This document shows positions 7,325-17,600 of a stretch of DNA of 64,000 nucleotides, piece by piece (position 1 is the stretch's first letter; every line of letters begins with the position of its first letter). The notes beneath the pieces are model-generated. The model worked only from the letters and a program-made list of their open reading frames with translations, did no database searches and was not told the origin of the DNA. The DNA comes from a virus, in IMG/VR virus record IMGVR_UViG_3300048818_000054, positions 35,946 to 99,945 of that record; one strand, 5' to 3'. Both the position numbers and the translations under genes were made by a program.

Positions 7325-9999
7325 GGCACTTGTATCCCGATTGGAAAGCCTCGACCGACTTTCTGGCTGATCTGGTAAATCACAAGGTAGACTTCGGCGG
7401 GCGGGCTGACGACGCTATAGTCAGCCTCCTGATCCGCATGGGTGTAATCCCAAGTGTAGCCGAGCGCGCCGACCGATGGCACAAGCGGATAGGTGTTTAG
7501 CACGGTACCGTTGGGCGCGGATAGCACGTCCACCGAATAGGTCTCCGGAAGGTCATTGGCCGGCAAGGTGATATCCCCACCCGACAGCCATTGTCCGTTC
7601 TGGCGCGTGCGCGGAACCCAAGCCACCGTGATATCGCCGTTGGTAGCCCTGAATTTTTGCGTCACATGGACCGTATAGGGCCTGAAGCTGTTGCCGGTAT
7701 CGCTGAAGGTGAAGCTGATCTGGTCGGCCGCGTTCGAATTGATCGAAACGTCGTGGAACGTATCGGTCTGATTGAGGTCGGCAAGCGTCGTGATGACCCG
7801 ATTATATCCCTCGGTGACGCGAACGAAGTCCTCGCCCGTTACGTGCGTGTCCATCAAGCGCTCGGTGCCGCGCAGTCCGCGCATGAAGGTCGTCAGACGA
7901 AACAGGCCGTTTCCTAGATTTTGGGCGTTGGCGAACTGGACAAGCTCTTGGCCTATGAAGGTCACGTTCAGAGCTTGGAAAAGAAGATCGCTTTCGGTAG
8001 CAGAAACCAAACCCATCCCGTTGATAATGCGGACAACAATGCTGCTCTCACGGTCCCAATAGCAAGGGTTCATGCCGGGCGCTAGGGCGTCCAAGGCGAC
8101 ACCGTGGGGAACATTGACTTGAGACGTGGCAATGCCCTGCCACGCGGAGCCTGACGAAGGATTGATTATGTCCTGACCATAGGCTTGCGAGACGGACGGC
8201 GCGGCAGCGTCAACGAACAGCGTCCCGCCCTGCCACTGAATGCGTGAACCGGCGAGGATGACGTAAAATCCCGGAACGTCGGCGTCTGAGTCAGTCAGCA
8301 ACGGGCAGTCATAGAGGTAGCTAAAGGTTGACGACGTGCCGGGGAGCACGGTCGCTCCAGCGCCCGATCCTGACGATATATCGACGCCCACGGTCTGCGA
8401 CGGGTTGACGGACGGGTCCACATAATAGTGGTCCACGAACTGCGCCTTTATCAGGCCGTTAGCCCCCACTTCAAGTTGCGTGCAAAGGTACTCGTCGAAC
8501 AATTCCGTGTTGTACTTGTTCTGAACTTTCACAACGTCGGTAGGCTCCAACGTGATGTATTTGCGAGGCAATTGAATGCTGATGATCTTACGCGCGAACA
8601 TGCGATTGGCGAGCATTTGAATAACAGCGCCTTGCGCGTCAGCACGATCAAGAGCTATCGTCAAATCCACCTTTTCGATCAAGGTTGAAGGCGTATTGTA
8701 GCGCGCGGCGTAGAGTTCGTTGGGCGAGTAATTCCGCGCTGGCTCCTGATATTTCAAATCTATGCGCTGCGGAAGGTCATAGTCCGACGTGCGCTGAATT
8801 TGCTCGCGGACCGGCAACGGGTCGGTATCGGCGTGCGCGCCAAAGTCGCCTCGCTGAAGGATTTGCGACGCACGGACATTGACCTCTCCAAACACGATTT
8901 TATAGCCGCTCTCCGCGCCATTGATCGGGAAAACCTTCTGAAGGTCTTGCAGGATTTGGCGGGCGCTCGTAACCGTGGTCACGCAAAAGCCGGGGAAAAT
9001 CGTGTCCGTAAAGTTGAATTGGAACTGCTCGACCGTGAGGCCGGCCTGAAGGCAAATGCCCTGCATAACGTCAATGAGCGTGGTCGTGCCGCCCGGCGTG
9101 GTTTGGACTTCGGCCGTGATGCTTGGGACGTTGTTTCCGAAGTCCATAAGCTGAAGGTTCGTGATGACGAAATAGCAGCAATTGCGGAAGGCGGGCGCAT
9201 TGCCCGCGCCGAGATAGCCTTCGAGCAAGCCGTTGGGGGCCTGTTCGTCATCGCCAAGGTAGACCTCGATAAGGTCGAACCGGTTGATTTGCTGCTCGTA
9301 CTGATCCTGATTGTTCAGTCCGGAATAAAGCTGAGAGATAACATTCGTCACGCCAGCGCTGTCCGGGTAGAGGATGGCGTCAAAAATGCCCCCAGGGTCG
9401 GCCGGGGCTTCATCCACGATCGGATGCGCCATGATGTAGCCCACGGCGTCGGCCGGCGAAGAAAGCGTAACTTCGGTCGTGTCGAAATTGTTGAACGCGA
9501 ACACGAAAGCACTCGCGGCGGCATAGTCCAGCGACACACCTTCTTCGTCAATTAGACGGGTCGCTTCGGACTGATAGGCGGCGTCGAAAGCTTGGTTCGA
9601 AGTAGCGGCCACGATCGGATTGACATAGAGCAGCTTTTGGTTAGCCCAGACGCGGTTCAACTGGTAAACCGGTCCGGCGCAGACGCCCCAAGCGCCGTCA
9701 ACCGAGTACGTGAAGGTGTAGTTCTTGACGGCGTTGCCCGTCAGCATTCCCTTGCCGCCCCCGCCCTTCTTGCTGGCCTGATGGGTGTGCATGGTCTCGA
9801 TAAGCTCTGACGCGAAGATCATTTGCGTGGGGAGCTTCATGGTGCCCCACACCTGAATAATCGGCTGGCCGGGCGATACCGACGTGACGTTGATATCGGA
9901 CAGGCGCGAGCCATAGGTGTCCGGCTTCTTCGGCGTGAAAAGCGCCGTAAGCAACATCCCGCCAAGACTGACGACAAGGCCGACAAGGAGCATAGCCAT
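7321..9999 (-). CDS. large tail tip/hub protein (tail-fibre-attachment type, GTA gp15-like position)
   Basis: 892 residues. The N-terminus has a short hydrophobic segment (MLLVGLVVSLGGMLLTAL), then VNVTSVSPGQPI-type sequence and IQVWGT, as found at the start of central tail proteins of lambda J and GTA type. It follows DUF2460, DUF2163 and NlpC/P60 genes, the order of the tail tip in gene transfer agents, where the last and largest protein forms the hub that contacts the cell. The start ATG directly follows the TAA of the NlpC gene, with GGAGG upstream. The C-terminal part is beta-rich and may carry fibronectin-like modules. Exact domain limits cannot be set by eye. Confidence 0.65.
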   Translation of the reverse strand: MAMLLVGLVVSLGGMLLTALFTPKKPDTYGSRLSDINVTSVSPGQPIIQVWGTMKLPTQMIFASELIETMHTHQASKKGGGGKGMLTGNAVKNYTFTYSVDGAWGVCAGPVYQLNRVWANQKLLYVNPIVAATSNQAFDAAYQSEATRLIDEEGVSLDYAAASAFVFAFNNFDTTEVTLSSPADAVGYIMAHPIVDEAPADPGGIFDAILYPDSAGVTNVISQLYSGLNNQDQYEQQINRFDLIEVYLGDDEQAPNGLLEGYLGAGNAPAFRNCCYFVITNLQLMDFGNNVPSITAEVQTTPGGTTTLIDVMQGICLQAGLTVEQFQFNFTDTIFPGFCVTTVTSARQILQDLQKVFPINGAESGYKIVFGEVNVRASQILQRGDFGAHADTDPLPVREQIQRTSDYDLPQRIDLKYQEPARNYSPNELYAARYNTPSTLIEKVDLTIALDRADAQGAVIQMLANRMFARKIISIQLPRKYITLEPTDVVKVQNKYNTELFDEYLCTQLEVGANGLIKAQFVDHYYVDPSVNPSQTVGVDISSGSGAGATVLPGTSSTFSYLYDCPLLTDSDADVPGFYVILAGSRIQWQGGTLFVDAAAPSVSQAYGQDIINPSSGSAWQGIATSQVNVPHGVALDALAPGMNPCYWDRESSIVVRIINGMGLVSATESDLLFQALNVTFIGQELVQFANAQNLGNGLFRLTTFMRGLRGTERLMDTHVTGEDFVRVTEGYNRVITTLADLNQTDTFHDVSINSNAADQISFTFSDTGNSFRPYTVHVTQKFRATNGDITVAWVPRTRQNGQWLSGGDITLPANDLPETYSVDVLSAPNGTVLNTYPLVPSVGALGYTWDYTHADQEADYSVVSPPAEVYLVIYQISQKVGRGFPIGIQVP

Positions 10000-10464
10000 T
10001 TAGTAGGTTTCCTCCGTGCCCGGCAGATTGTAGAGGCAATGGAATTTCTGAACCCAGATGCGATTGTAGCTCTGCTCTACCACCTTTTGGAATTTGCTGA
10101 AGGAATGAATGACGGTCAGCCTGCCGCTGATCTCTCCGATGAAAGCGAAATGCTGCGGTTCGGACGGATGCCAGCCCCAATAGACGCATAGATCGCCGGG
10201 GATGGGCACTTGGCGGGCCGGCTTCCATAGTTGAGCGTCACATGGCGTGAGCAACTGATGCCCCTGTGGCATAGAGCTATAGGCGTGTGGCGCGTCCACC
10301 GGATGGCCCATGTCTTTGCAGACCTCGATAAGGAGCCCGACGCAATCTATGCCCTTCCTGCCCCTTCCTTGATGAAGGTAAGGCGCGCCTACCCAATTGC
10401 GCGCGGCGGCGACGATCGCTCTGCGCTTCAAAACGTAGTCCACCGGTAGCTGTTCGGGCGTCAT
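10000..10464 (-). CDS. NlpC/P60-type cell-wall peptidase of the tail tip
   Basis: 154 residues from an ATG that overlaps the previous TGA (ATGA). The catalytic cysteine is C41 in KGIDCVGL, and H105 in PQHFAFIGE is the likely catalytic histidine; PGDLCVYW lies between them, all typical for NlpC/P60 cysteine peptidases. In GTA and related siphophage tails the equivalent protein (gp14 position) cleaves peptide cross-links locally during DNA entry. Neighbours on both sides support this role. Earlier in-frame starts would run far into the upstream gene. Confidence 0.8.
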   Translation of the reverse strand: MTPEQLPVDYVLKRRAIVAAARNWVGAPYLHQGRGRKGIDCVGLLIEVCKDMGHPVDAPHAYSSMPQGHQLLTPCDAQLWKPARQVPIPGDLCVYWGWHPSEPQHFAFIGEISGRLTVIHSFSKFQKVVEQSYNRIWVQKFHCLYNLPGTEETY

Positions 10465-11033
10465 TTGGTTTGCCTCGGAGCGTAGCCTTGCGAGGAAATG
10501 TTCGGCGTAGCCAATGCCCTCTCTTCGGTCGGCATGTCCGGGAACGCACGATGGTTGTCCAAATTGTTGAATTGCTGACACGAAAGCCTGATCTTGGCGC
10601 AGCCCACGGTAGCTTCGAACGTGTCACCGGGCAGGATAGCGTTGGGGAACTTTTCGAGACAGAAAATGTACGGAATTCCGGCTGACGCGCCCAAGCTGTC
10701 ACGCACGGCGGACGAAAGCCCGGTGTTCCCTCCCGTCAACCAAGTAATGGTGCCGTACTGGAAATAGTGATCTGGATAATCGACCAAGCCGTGCTGGAAT
10801 ATCGCGGAATTTATCATGCCGAGCGGGTTGACGGTGCCAACCACAGTGCGGGCGAATATCGCGGTCCAAACCATCCCACCGTCAGTCACGGTTGCGTATT
10901 CTGTCGTGGGCCACGACGGTTCGCTACCGCCACTCTCAGCGGTCACGGCAATGTAATTCGGGGGGTCGGCCACAACTGCGCCTATCCCGCCTTGCAGCGG
11001 GTTAAACGGGCCGTATGAGTTCTTGCCACCCAT
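10461..11033 (-). CDS. C-terminal half of a split DUF2163 tail protein (BR0599-like)
   Basis: 190 residues whose C-terminal third has the cysteine pattern of the Phage_BR0599/DUF2163 C-terminal domain: GDTFEATVGCAKIRLSCQQF, then NLDNHRAFPDMP. The N-terminal part is beta-like, with no clear match. The ATG overlaps the TAA of the DUF2163 N-terminal gene by one base, so both halves are made together. In most relatives the two parts belong to one polypeptide (GTA gp13). Here either the gene has split or an extra domain was inserted between the halves. Confidence 0.65.
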   Translation of the reverse strand: MGGKNSYGPFNPLQGGIGAVVADPPNYIAVTAESGGSEPSWPTTEYATVTDGGMVWTAIFARTVVGTVNPLGMINSAIFQHGLVDYPDHYFQYGTITWLTGGNTGLSSAVRDSLGASAGIPYIFCLEKFPNAILPGDTFEATVGCAKIRLSCQQFNNLDNHRAFPDMPTEERALATPNISSQGYAPRQTK

Positions 11034-11971
11034 TAGATTTTGATCCCGAAGATATCGACTGGCTCGCCCACATAGACGAACTCTTGAAGGTTATCGAAGG
11101 CCGGTCCTACTGCAATTTGCGTGTTGTCGTTTGGCCCGAGGTCATCGTTTGACGATAAGCCTTGTCCCGGCACCGTTGGCGCGCGCTCGGCCGAGGCGTC
11201 ATAGGTCGTCAACGGCGTCACGGGGGTTGCTTCGGTCGATCCGCCGACATACTCGTCTCCGGTTAGCCACACGATGCCGTCGCCTTGAGAAACCGAACTA
11301 GCCGCCACACCGGTAGCAAGAGAGGGTCCGCGCGTCGTGTACTGGGCGACATACCAGAAATTCTTCGACGCCGGGTGTGCAGTCTGATGTGCGGCCGATG
11401 CCTGAACTATGTCCCCAATGCCAGCGTCCGTGAGCAGGCCGAGCCGGTAGGTGTGGTTGGCCTGCCAAGCCGGGACAGCAAGCTTGACCTTGCACCGAGC
11501 GTCGCCAAGCTGCGCCCCGCATTGCAGCGTGTAGAAATAGCCGAACGGTTGCTGAAGCTGTTGAAATAGTGAGCGAAGCTGCGTGGTCCATTGGCCGTCT
11601 TTGATGATGATCTCGCCAAGAATGCCGCCGCGCAGCGGAACCACGCCCCACTCAGGATGGTAGCGACAAATCCAGAAAACTTGCACGACCGCGCTGTCCC
11701 ATACGCCGCTCGCCAAATCCTGCTCGGTTATCAGTTCGTTGTCGAGCGCTTGGCATTCGAGGTTGTCCACCGAGAAATCGGCCTTGCTCATGATGGCGGA
11801 CGGGTTGAAGCCGTTCGTCGGGGTGTAAACGTCCACGCCATACGTGAACGGAATGTCTGAAGACGTGAAACCGAAGCGCTGCCCGTCTTTCCGCACGATT
11901 AGCCAGCCGGTATCGATCCGGGCAGTCTGGCTCTTCAGTTCGTTGAACAGGGGAGCGGGGATGCCTCTCAT
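11033..11971 (-). CDS. DUF2163-type tail tip protein (N-terminal part)
   Basis: 312 residues. Residues 1-165 (beginning IPAPLFNELKSQ, with FGFTSSDIPFTY, KADFSVDNLE and LRGGILGEI) match the N-terminal domain of DUF2163 proteins, the gp13 position of gene transfer agents and a baseplate/hub component. LQCGAQLGDARCKV about residues 149-162 contains the cysteine pair usually found at the junction to the second domain. The remaining 150 residues have no obvious match and may be an inserted module. ATGA overlap with the upstream DUF2460 gene. The missing C-terminal domain is encoded separately just downstream. Confidence 0.7.
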   Translation of the reverse strand: MRGIPAPLFNELKSQTARIDTGWLIVRKDGQRFGFTSSDIPFTYGVDVYTPTNGFNPSAIMSKADFSVDNLECQALDNELITEQDLASGVWDSAVVQVFWICRYHPEWGVVPLRGGILGEIIIKDGQWTTQLRSLFQQLQQPFGYFYTLQCGAQLGDARCKVKLAVPAWQANHTYRLGLLTDAGIGDIVQASAAHQTAHPASKNFWYVAQYTTRGPSLATGVAASSVSQGDGIVWLTGDEYVGGSTEATPVTPLTTYDASAERAPTVPGQGLSSNDDLGPNDNTQIAVGPAFDNLQEFVYVGEPVDIFGIKI

Positions 11972-13176
11972 GACGGGTCAGAACTCCGAACCTCTATCAG
12001 CTTGACGCTGTTCGCTCCGCCGACGCCGTAATCCTCAATGGTGGTCGCGAGCGTGTCCGTGTCGAAGCGCACCGGGACGTAAAACCAGAAACCGGCCGTA
12101 ATCACCACGTCATTGAGCGGGGCCGCGCCGATGGCGATATTGATACCCACAACGGCGCTCTCGATCGGGTTGCCGTAGCCGGCCGGATACTGGATCACGC
12201 AAGAGCTTCCGTCGCCGGCCACGCTCTCCAAGATGCACGGGACGGGCGGCGTCGGCGGGTCATTGATGGCGACATTGTTCAGCGGGTTTGCCCATCCTAG
12301 CACCGAGCATGGGCGGCCAGTGAAGGTGGCAAGCGGGCTGAAGTCGCCGGCTAAGCCGGTGATAGTGGCGTTGGACGATCCCTCACTGACGCCATTCAGG
12401 GCATCCTTGGCGCAGCCGTGGCCCGAGATATCGACGGACGCGGGCGGCGTGAAGGTGACTATGCCCGTCTCTTCGTCCACCGTCCAATAGACGTAGGGGA
12501 CGCCGTTCAAAGCAATGATGGTCGTGCCGGGTTGAGGGCGCGTGATCGGGCGCACGTTCGATGACGAATTGGTCGCGTACACCTTGATAAGCTGGAAATC
12601 GACAAGCACGCCGTTTCCCACTCCAATGGTCTGATCCATGTTCGTGATCGGCGCAGCGGAACGCGCCTCGAAGGCTAGCGCGTAGCTGGACGTGTAGTCC
12701 ACATTATCCTGATAATTGAAGCCGTAAAGCCGGCCCTTCATGGCGCGGAAAAACGCGATCAAGCCGGTAAGGTCTTCCATGGTCCTGACGCCGTACGCCA
12801 CGTCATATTCCTGAAGCGGCTGGTCCCATCGGCCGACGCGCTGGTCATCGCCCGAGTCAACGATAATTACGTCGGTCGCGAAACGGACGCTGGCGACGGA
12901 ATTGTAGCTTATATCTTTGGGGAAAACGTCTGTGAAAATCACTTGCGTAAATCCATAGAGAGGGGTGTGAGTGCAGAGCACGCGAAGCTCTACACGGCTG
13001 ATGTACAGGTGCGACGGCGGCGGCTTCGACAGGACCATAAGCGTCGCCTGCGTGGCCCTGACGCTCGGCGTGGCCGAGTAACCCAATACCCGCAATTCCT
13101 CACGCGTGACGCGCAAGTTCGGCGGGGCGACCTTCCCAAGTACCGAAAGGCTTTGCGTAGTCGAACGAAGGCTCAT
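11968..13176 (-). CDS. DUF2460-type distal tail protein with four N-terminal 18-residue repeats
   Basis: 402 residues. Residues about 75-225 match DUF2460 (GTA gp12 position, distal tail): FTDVFPKDISY, SVRFATDVIIVDSGDDQRV, RWDQPLQEYDVAYG, FRAMKGRLYGFNYQD. Before it are four tandem 18-residue repeats with the pattern R-x-T-x-x-x-L-x-V-L (residues about 3-75). After it lies a beta-rich tail without match. The start is the ATG overlapping the TGA of the upstream gene; an upstream TTG would overlap that gene by about 50 bases. Known: DUF2460 proteins sit between tail tube and baseplate hub. Confidence 0.75.
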   Translation of the reverse strand: MSLRSTTQSLSVLGKVAPPNLRVTREELRVLGYSATPSVRATQATLMVLSKPPPSHLYISRVELRVLCTHTPLYGFTQVIFTDVFPKDISYNSVASVRFATDVIIVDSGDDQRVGRWDQPLQEYDVAYGVRTMEDLTGLIAFFRAMKGRLYGFNYQDNVDYTSSYALAFEARSAAPITNMDQTIGVGNGVLVDFQLIKVYATNSSSNVRPITRPQPGTTIIALNGVPYVYWTVDEETGIVTFTPPASVDISGHGCAKDALNGVSEGSSNATITGLAGDFSPLATFTGRPCSVLGWANPLNNVAINDPPTPPVPCILESVAGDGSSCVIQYPAGYGNPIESAVVGINIAIGAAPLNDVVITAGFWFYVPVRFDTDTLATTIEDYGVGGANSVKLIEVRSSDPS

Positions 13177-14636
13177 GGGATCAAGAACCCGATGTAGGCG
13201 GCTTGAACGTTGCCCGTGGTCCAAGCTCCCCCAGCGGGCGGCGACGTAATCAGGAATTGCGAAGTCTGATAACTGGTCGAAACGCCGACCACGGGGCCGT
13301 CAGCCTCGGTCGCACTTGCCACGAAGCAAGGCTGATACGAGGCGACGCCGGCCGCATCTTTGCGCGCGCGGACGCAAACCGCCACGGCCAGAATATCGAT
13401 AATGTCGGCCGGCAAGGTGCTGACCGTGTAAAGCTCCTTGTGGCCCGCCGCGCCGGTAACAAGAGCGGCAGAGCCGAACGCGCCGGCCGCCGTGCCAGAC
13501 GCCGTGTAGACTGAGGGGTAGGAGTTGCCCACCGTGCCCGGCAAGAGCGCCGTGAAGACGCCAGTGGTGGCGAAGGCGACGGCCGAGACTTCGGTGTTGG
13601 CGGTCATGAGAGCAGCGTATAGCGAGCCAGCACCGGACCCTAGATTGACGGCGTTGCACAGATTGACCATCGAAGCCGTGAAGCTCGTGCCAAGCGTCAC
13701 GTCGCCATCGGTGTTCGTGTAACTCGTTTTGAACGTGTAGGTTTTCGAACCGATTTGAACGGTGTCTCCGTTCAAGAAATTGTTCGTGCTCGTTTCGGTG
13801 AAGGTGACGACGGCATAGGCCGAGCCCGTATCGTCCGCGAGATATGACGTGTCGTCATCGGGCGTCTGCTCATTGACCGACGTGAAGTGGCCCGAGCTTC
13901 CGCCAACTTGCGTGACGAATTGGTTCGGGCTTTCGTCCGACGCCGGGAAAATCGAATGGACAACCACGTCGCCAAGGAACGTGTTGAAGGCCGCCCCGGT
14001 CTGATCGCAAAGGTAGAAATCGTCATAGTAAGCGCCGACGCATCCCGAAAGGTTCGGACCCTCAGAGACCGAAATGTTGGACGAAAAGTTGCCCAACTTG
14101 ATCTGATTGCAGGAATTCGGCGCGCCAGACTTGCCGATCTTGATGCCGCTTAGGGTGATGACGGTTGAACCGTCCACCTTGACCTGAAGCGAGCCGGACG
14201 TAGCCGAGGGCGAATAGAGAATTTCGAGGTACTGCCACGTTCCGGGGAACAGCACGTTCGGCGGCGACGCGCCGACAAGATCGCCGTCGCCAGACGTGAT
14301 GCTAACGCCAGCCTCTCCGTCAGCATAAAGAACAAGCTGCGGCGTGATGAAGCCGAGCAGATTGTTGTACATGACCTCGGCAATGATGCCTGTCGTGCCC
14401 TGAAGGTTGACGGCAAAGCCGGCCACGATCGATGGTGACGTGGTGAACGAAACGATAAGCTCCGATCCTTCGTTGATATTCAGTGAATAGCCAACGCTGG
14501 TCCGCGTGTTCGAACTGGTCTTCATGTTGCCAGAGCCTTGGGCGATGTAGCCCGAGGTAGACAAAATGCCGTTCGTTTCAACGTCGGTATTGTTCACCCC
14601 GTAGGCGTCGAAACCGTCGATCAAAAGAAGTGCCAC
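13173..14636 (-). CDS. virion (tail) protein with concanavalin-like fold and shared beta insert
   Basis: 487 residues, GTG start with GAGGAAAC upstream. Residues 1-225 look like a LamG/concanavalin-type sandwich (LLIDGFDAY at the start, GTWQYLEI and VKVDG in the middle, YYDDFYL at the end), a common opening of phage structural proteins. Residues about 277-400 contain a module (FTETSTNNFLNGDTV, then YTF and NTEVSA) that recurs in the tail tube protein and in the 610-residue protein at 22467-24299. It lies between the tape measure and DUF2460 genes, so it is probably a minor tail component. Precise function unknown. Confidence 0.6.
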   Translation of the reverse strand: MALLLIDGFDAYGVNNTDVETNGILSTSGYIAQGSGNMKTSSNTRTSVGYSLNINEGSELIVSFTTSPSIVAGFAVNLQGTTGIIAEVMYNNLLGFITPQLVLYADGEAGVSITSGDGDLVGASPPNVLFPGTWQYLEILYSPSATSGSLQVKVDGSTVITLSGIKIGKSGAPNSCNQIKLGNFSSNISVSEGPNLSGCVGAYYDDFYLCDQTGAAFNTFLGDVVVHSIFPASDESPNQFVTQVGGSSGHFTSVNEQTPDDDTSYLADDTGSAYAVVTFTETSTNNFLNGDTVQIGSKTYTFKTSYTNTDGDVTLGTSFTASMVNLCNAVNLGSGAGSLYAALMTANTEVSAVAFATTGVFTALLPGTVGNSYPSVYTASGTAAGAFGSAALVTGAAGHKELYTVSTLPADIIDILAVAVCVRARKDAAGVASYQPCFVASATEADGPVVGVSTSYQTSQFLITSPPAGGAWTTGNVQAAYIGFLIP

Positions 14637-14646
14637 TGTCGTTTCC

Positions 14647-17600
14647 TCAGTTGTGCTTCGCGCCGGCCCGCGCCATCGAGGCGTGAGTCTGGGCGAGGAT
14701 TTGGGAATGTGAAGACCGGAAGCTGTCTGCGTCGCGGGTCATAACGGTCATATTGACGCGCGTGTCGCCACGGCGCGTATCTTGGCGCTCGGTACCGGCC
14801 GGCGTGGAACGGTTCTGAACGGCGTCGGCAAGGCGGTTCATGGCGGCGCTGTTGCGCGCGTCCTGATTGGCCGTGAGGACACGCTCGCCCCGCTGAAGCA
14901 CGGCGGGGAATTCATCGTCTCCCATGCCATCATGGAAGCGAGGCGCGCCGATGAAGGCCAACGGGGAAATGTTGCGGGTGAAGGAACGATCGCGGCCGAC
15001 TATGCCGCCCGAGTGCATTCCGCCGATGCCGCCCATGAGCATCTTGATAAGGCTCATGCCGCCGCCGAGCATTTCCGACGTGCCAGCGCCCATTTGGCCG
15101 GCCGGGGCGACTCCGGGGCCAAGCGCGGCAGTCTGTGAAAACAGCCCGGCGAACGGGCTCGCGCCGGTCCCCAAGCCACCAGTAGACGCGTCGAGACCCC
15201 CGCCGCCAAAGACCGGAATATTCGGCGCGGTTAGAGGGACGCCGGCTTGACTGTGCAAGTTCACGTCCACCGGGGCCTTGTTCATATTCTGGCTATCGAA
15301 GCCGCCCTGACCAAACACGAAGGCGTCGCGCCCAGCCGCGCCCATGGGTTGAGGACCACCGCCGCCAACGCCGAAGCCGATGTTACCACCGCTGAAGCCG
15401 CTGCCCTCAAACGAGATACCGGAGGACGGCCCACGCAAGTTGCCTAGACCGAAATTCGGGTCGCTGGGACTTCCTGTAGCGGGGCCGATGTTGATGCCAG
15501 TGGACGGGCCGCGCAAGTTGCCGATGCCAAAATTCGGGTCGCTGAGACTGCCCTTGGCAGCCCCAATGTTGATGCCAGTGGACGGGCCACCACCGGGAAG
15601 GTTGAGACCGTATGGCGAGACAGGCTGATCGTTCCCGGCCACGCCAAAATATTCTGTGTTTTGGCCCCTGCCTGACACCTGACCAGCCGCGCGAGCGCGC
15701 GCTTGAAAAGCATCGCCGCCCCAACCATCGCCGCGACCGTTCGCGCCCGAGTAGAGCGGATTGAGATAGGAAGTGCCGCCGTGCGTCGGGTCTGATCCAG
15801 AAAGCGACGCTCGCGCTTCGGCAAGTTGCGCTTCCGTAGGCATAGGACGATCGGCAAGAGACGTGCCCGTACCGTGCGGGCCATTGATGCTTGAGAACTG
15901 AATTTTGGCGCTTAGCTGGCTTTCTATCGTCGAGCCATAACCGCGATAATTCGATTGGGCGCGGTTCATCGCCGTCCAGTTGGTCATGGACATTTGGTTC
16001 GCACGGTCACCACCTTTAGTGACCTCCCCCGCGTTCATTTTCGCAAGGTTAACAATGTCATCTTGGCTCACGTCGCGACCAACGTTGGCGGGCGGACGAA
16101 GGCCAGTAGGGTTGTTTGCGTCAGGATGGGTAGCAGCCGCGACGGCCGAGGTCGCCGCCGATACTGCTCCGGGTGGCACAGTATTTGCGTTCGGCGCGCC
16201 GCCTAGTCCGGATAGAGCAGCGGCAGCGTGCGGGCCTAGCACCGAACCCATAGGAGCGGCGGCAGAGCCAGAGCCACCGCTTACAGCGCCCAGAGCCGTG
16301 CGTGCGGCCCCTGCGGCTGCGCCTGCGGCGGCGAGTTCAGGCGGAGCGCCAGCGACCGGGGCTGATATGGCGGCCGTGGCCGGCGACACGGCTCCGGGCT
16401 GAACTGTGTTCGGATTTGACGTGGCCGGCGAGCCAACGCCGTCCGTAACCCCCGGCACCGATCCGGCAGCGGAAGGTGTGACGCCGCCAGCGGGAGCCGC
16501 GCCGGCCGCGCCGGCAGGGGCAGCGCCACCCGAGCCGCCCGTGACATAGACGTTCGTGGCGTTGACGGACATTTGCTGATAGCTCTTCAGCGCGTCGCCG
16601 GTCTGACCCGACGCCTTGTTCGCCGCGTCCAGAGCAGCATTGGCCGACTTCACCTTATCTGCCGCGCCGCCGAGCGTGCCGAGACCGGAAATCTGATCGA
16701 GACCGGTCGCCTGCATCCCGCCCTTCATGAGCATATCGACGCCGCCCTTGACCATGCTCTCGCCAATGGACTTGCCCATGGCGGCGAAGGGGTAGCGCTG
16801 GCCGTTCAAGGCCCCGATGATACCCGAGGAAAGGCCGCTCGACACGCTGGACGCAAGGTTCTGCTCCATCTTGCCGATCTGGTCATTCATCGTGCCGATG
16901 CTATTCGCCCAACCGGCAAAGCCCGTCGTCTGCGCTTTGTTGGCGTCTGAAAGCGCGCGGTTCACGTCCTGAAGAGCGGCCTTCTGGGCCTCCGTGACTT
17001 GTACGCCCTTCTCTTCGAGAGCCTGAATTTGCTTAAGGGTTTCAACGTCTTCCTTGCGATAGTCGCCGCCGATCTTCAACTGAGCGACAAGCTGGTCATT
17101 CAGCGTGACGATATGGCCCATCGGGTCGCGCGCGGCTTCGGTGTCCTTCGTAAGCTGCGCCATGCCGGCCGTGTCGCCAATGGACGATAGAGCCTTCATC
17201 TTGTCGTTATAGTCGGAAATCGCCTTGCCCTGAGAATGCGTCTCTCCAACGGCAGCCATCACGTCTTTAAGCTCGTACGCGACCTTCAATTCGGCCGTGA
17301 GGTTGTCCACTTCGCTCTTGGTCCAACCGGCGTTTTTCTCCTTGAAGTCGGAAATGGTCTTCTCAACCGACGCGCTCTCTTTCTGAGCCGCCGTGATGGC
17401 GCTGGTCGCCGCGATCTCCTGTTGAAGGGAGCGCATTTGGTCGGCGTAAGCCTTCGCCGTGTCGGCCGCAGCTTTGGCGTTCATGCCCGCGCTGATGGCC
17501 TGATGCTCGGCGTCGTCTTGCGTGCCGGCGTGAAGCTCCCCGCCCTGCTCCATGTCGCGGAGCTTGGTCTTGATCTCAAGCTGGGTTTGCTGCTCTTTCG

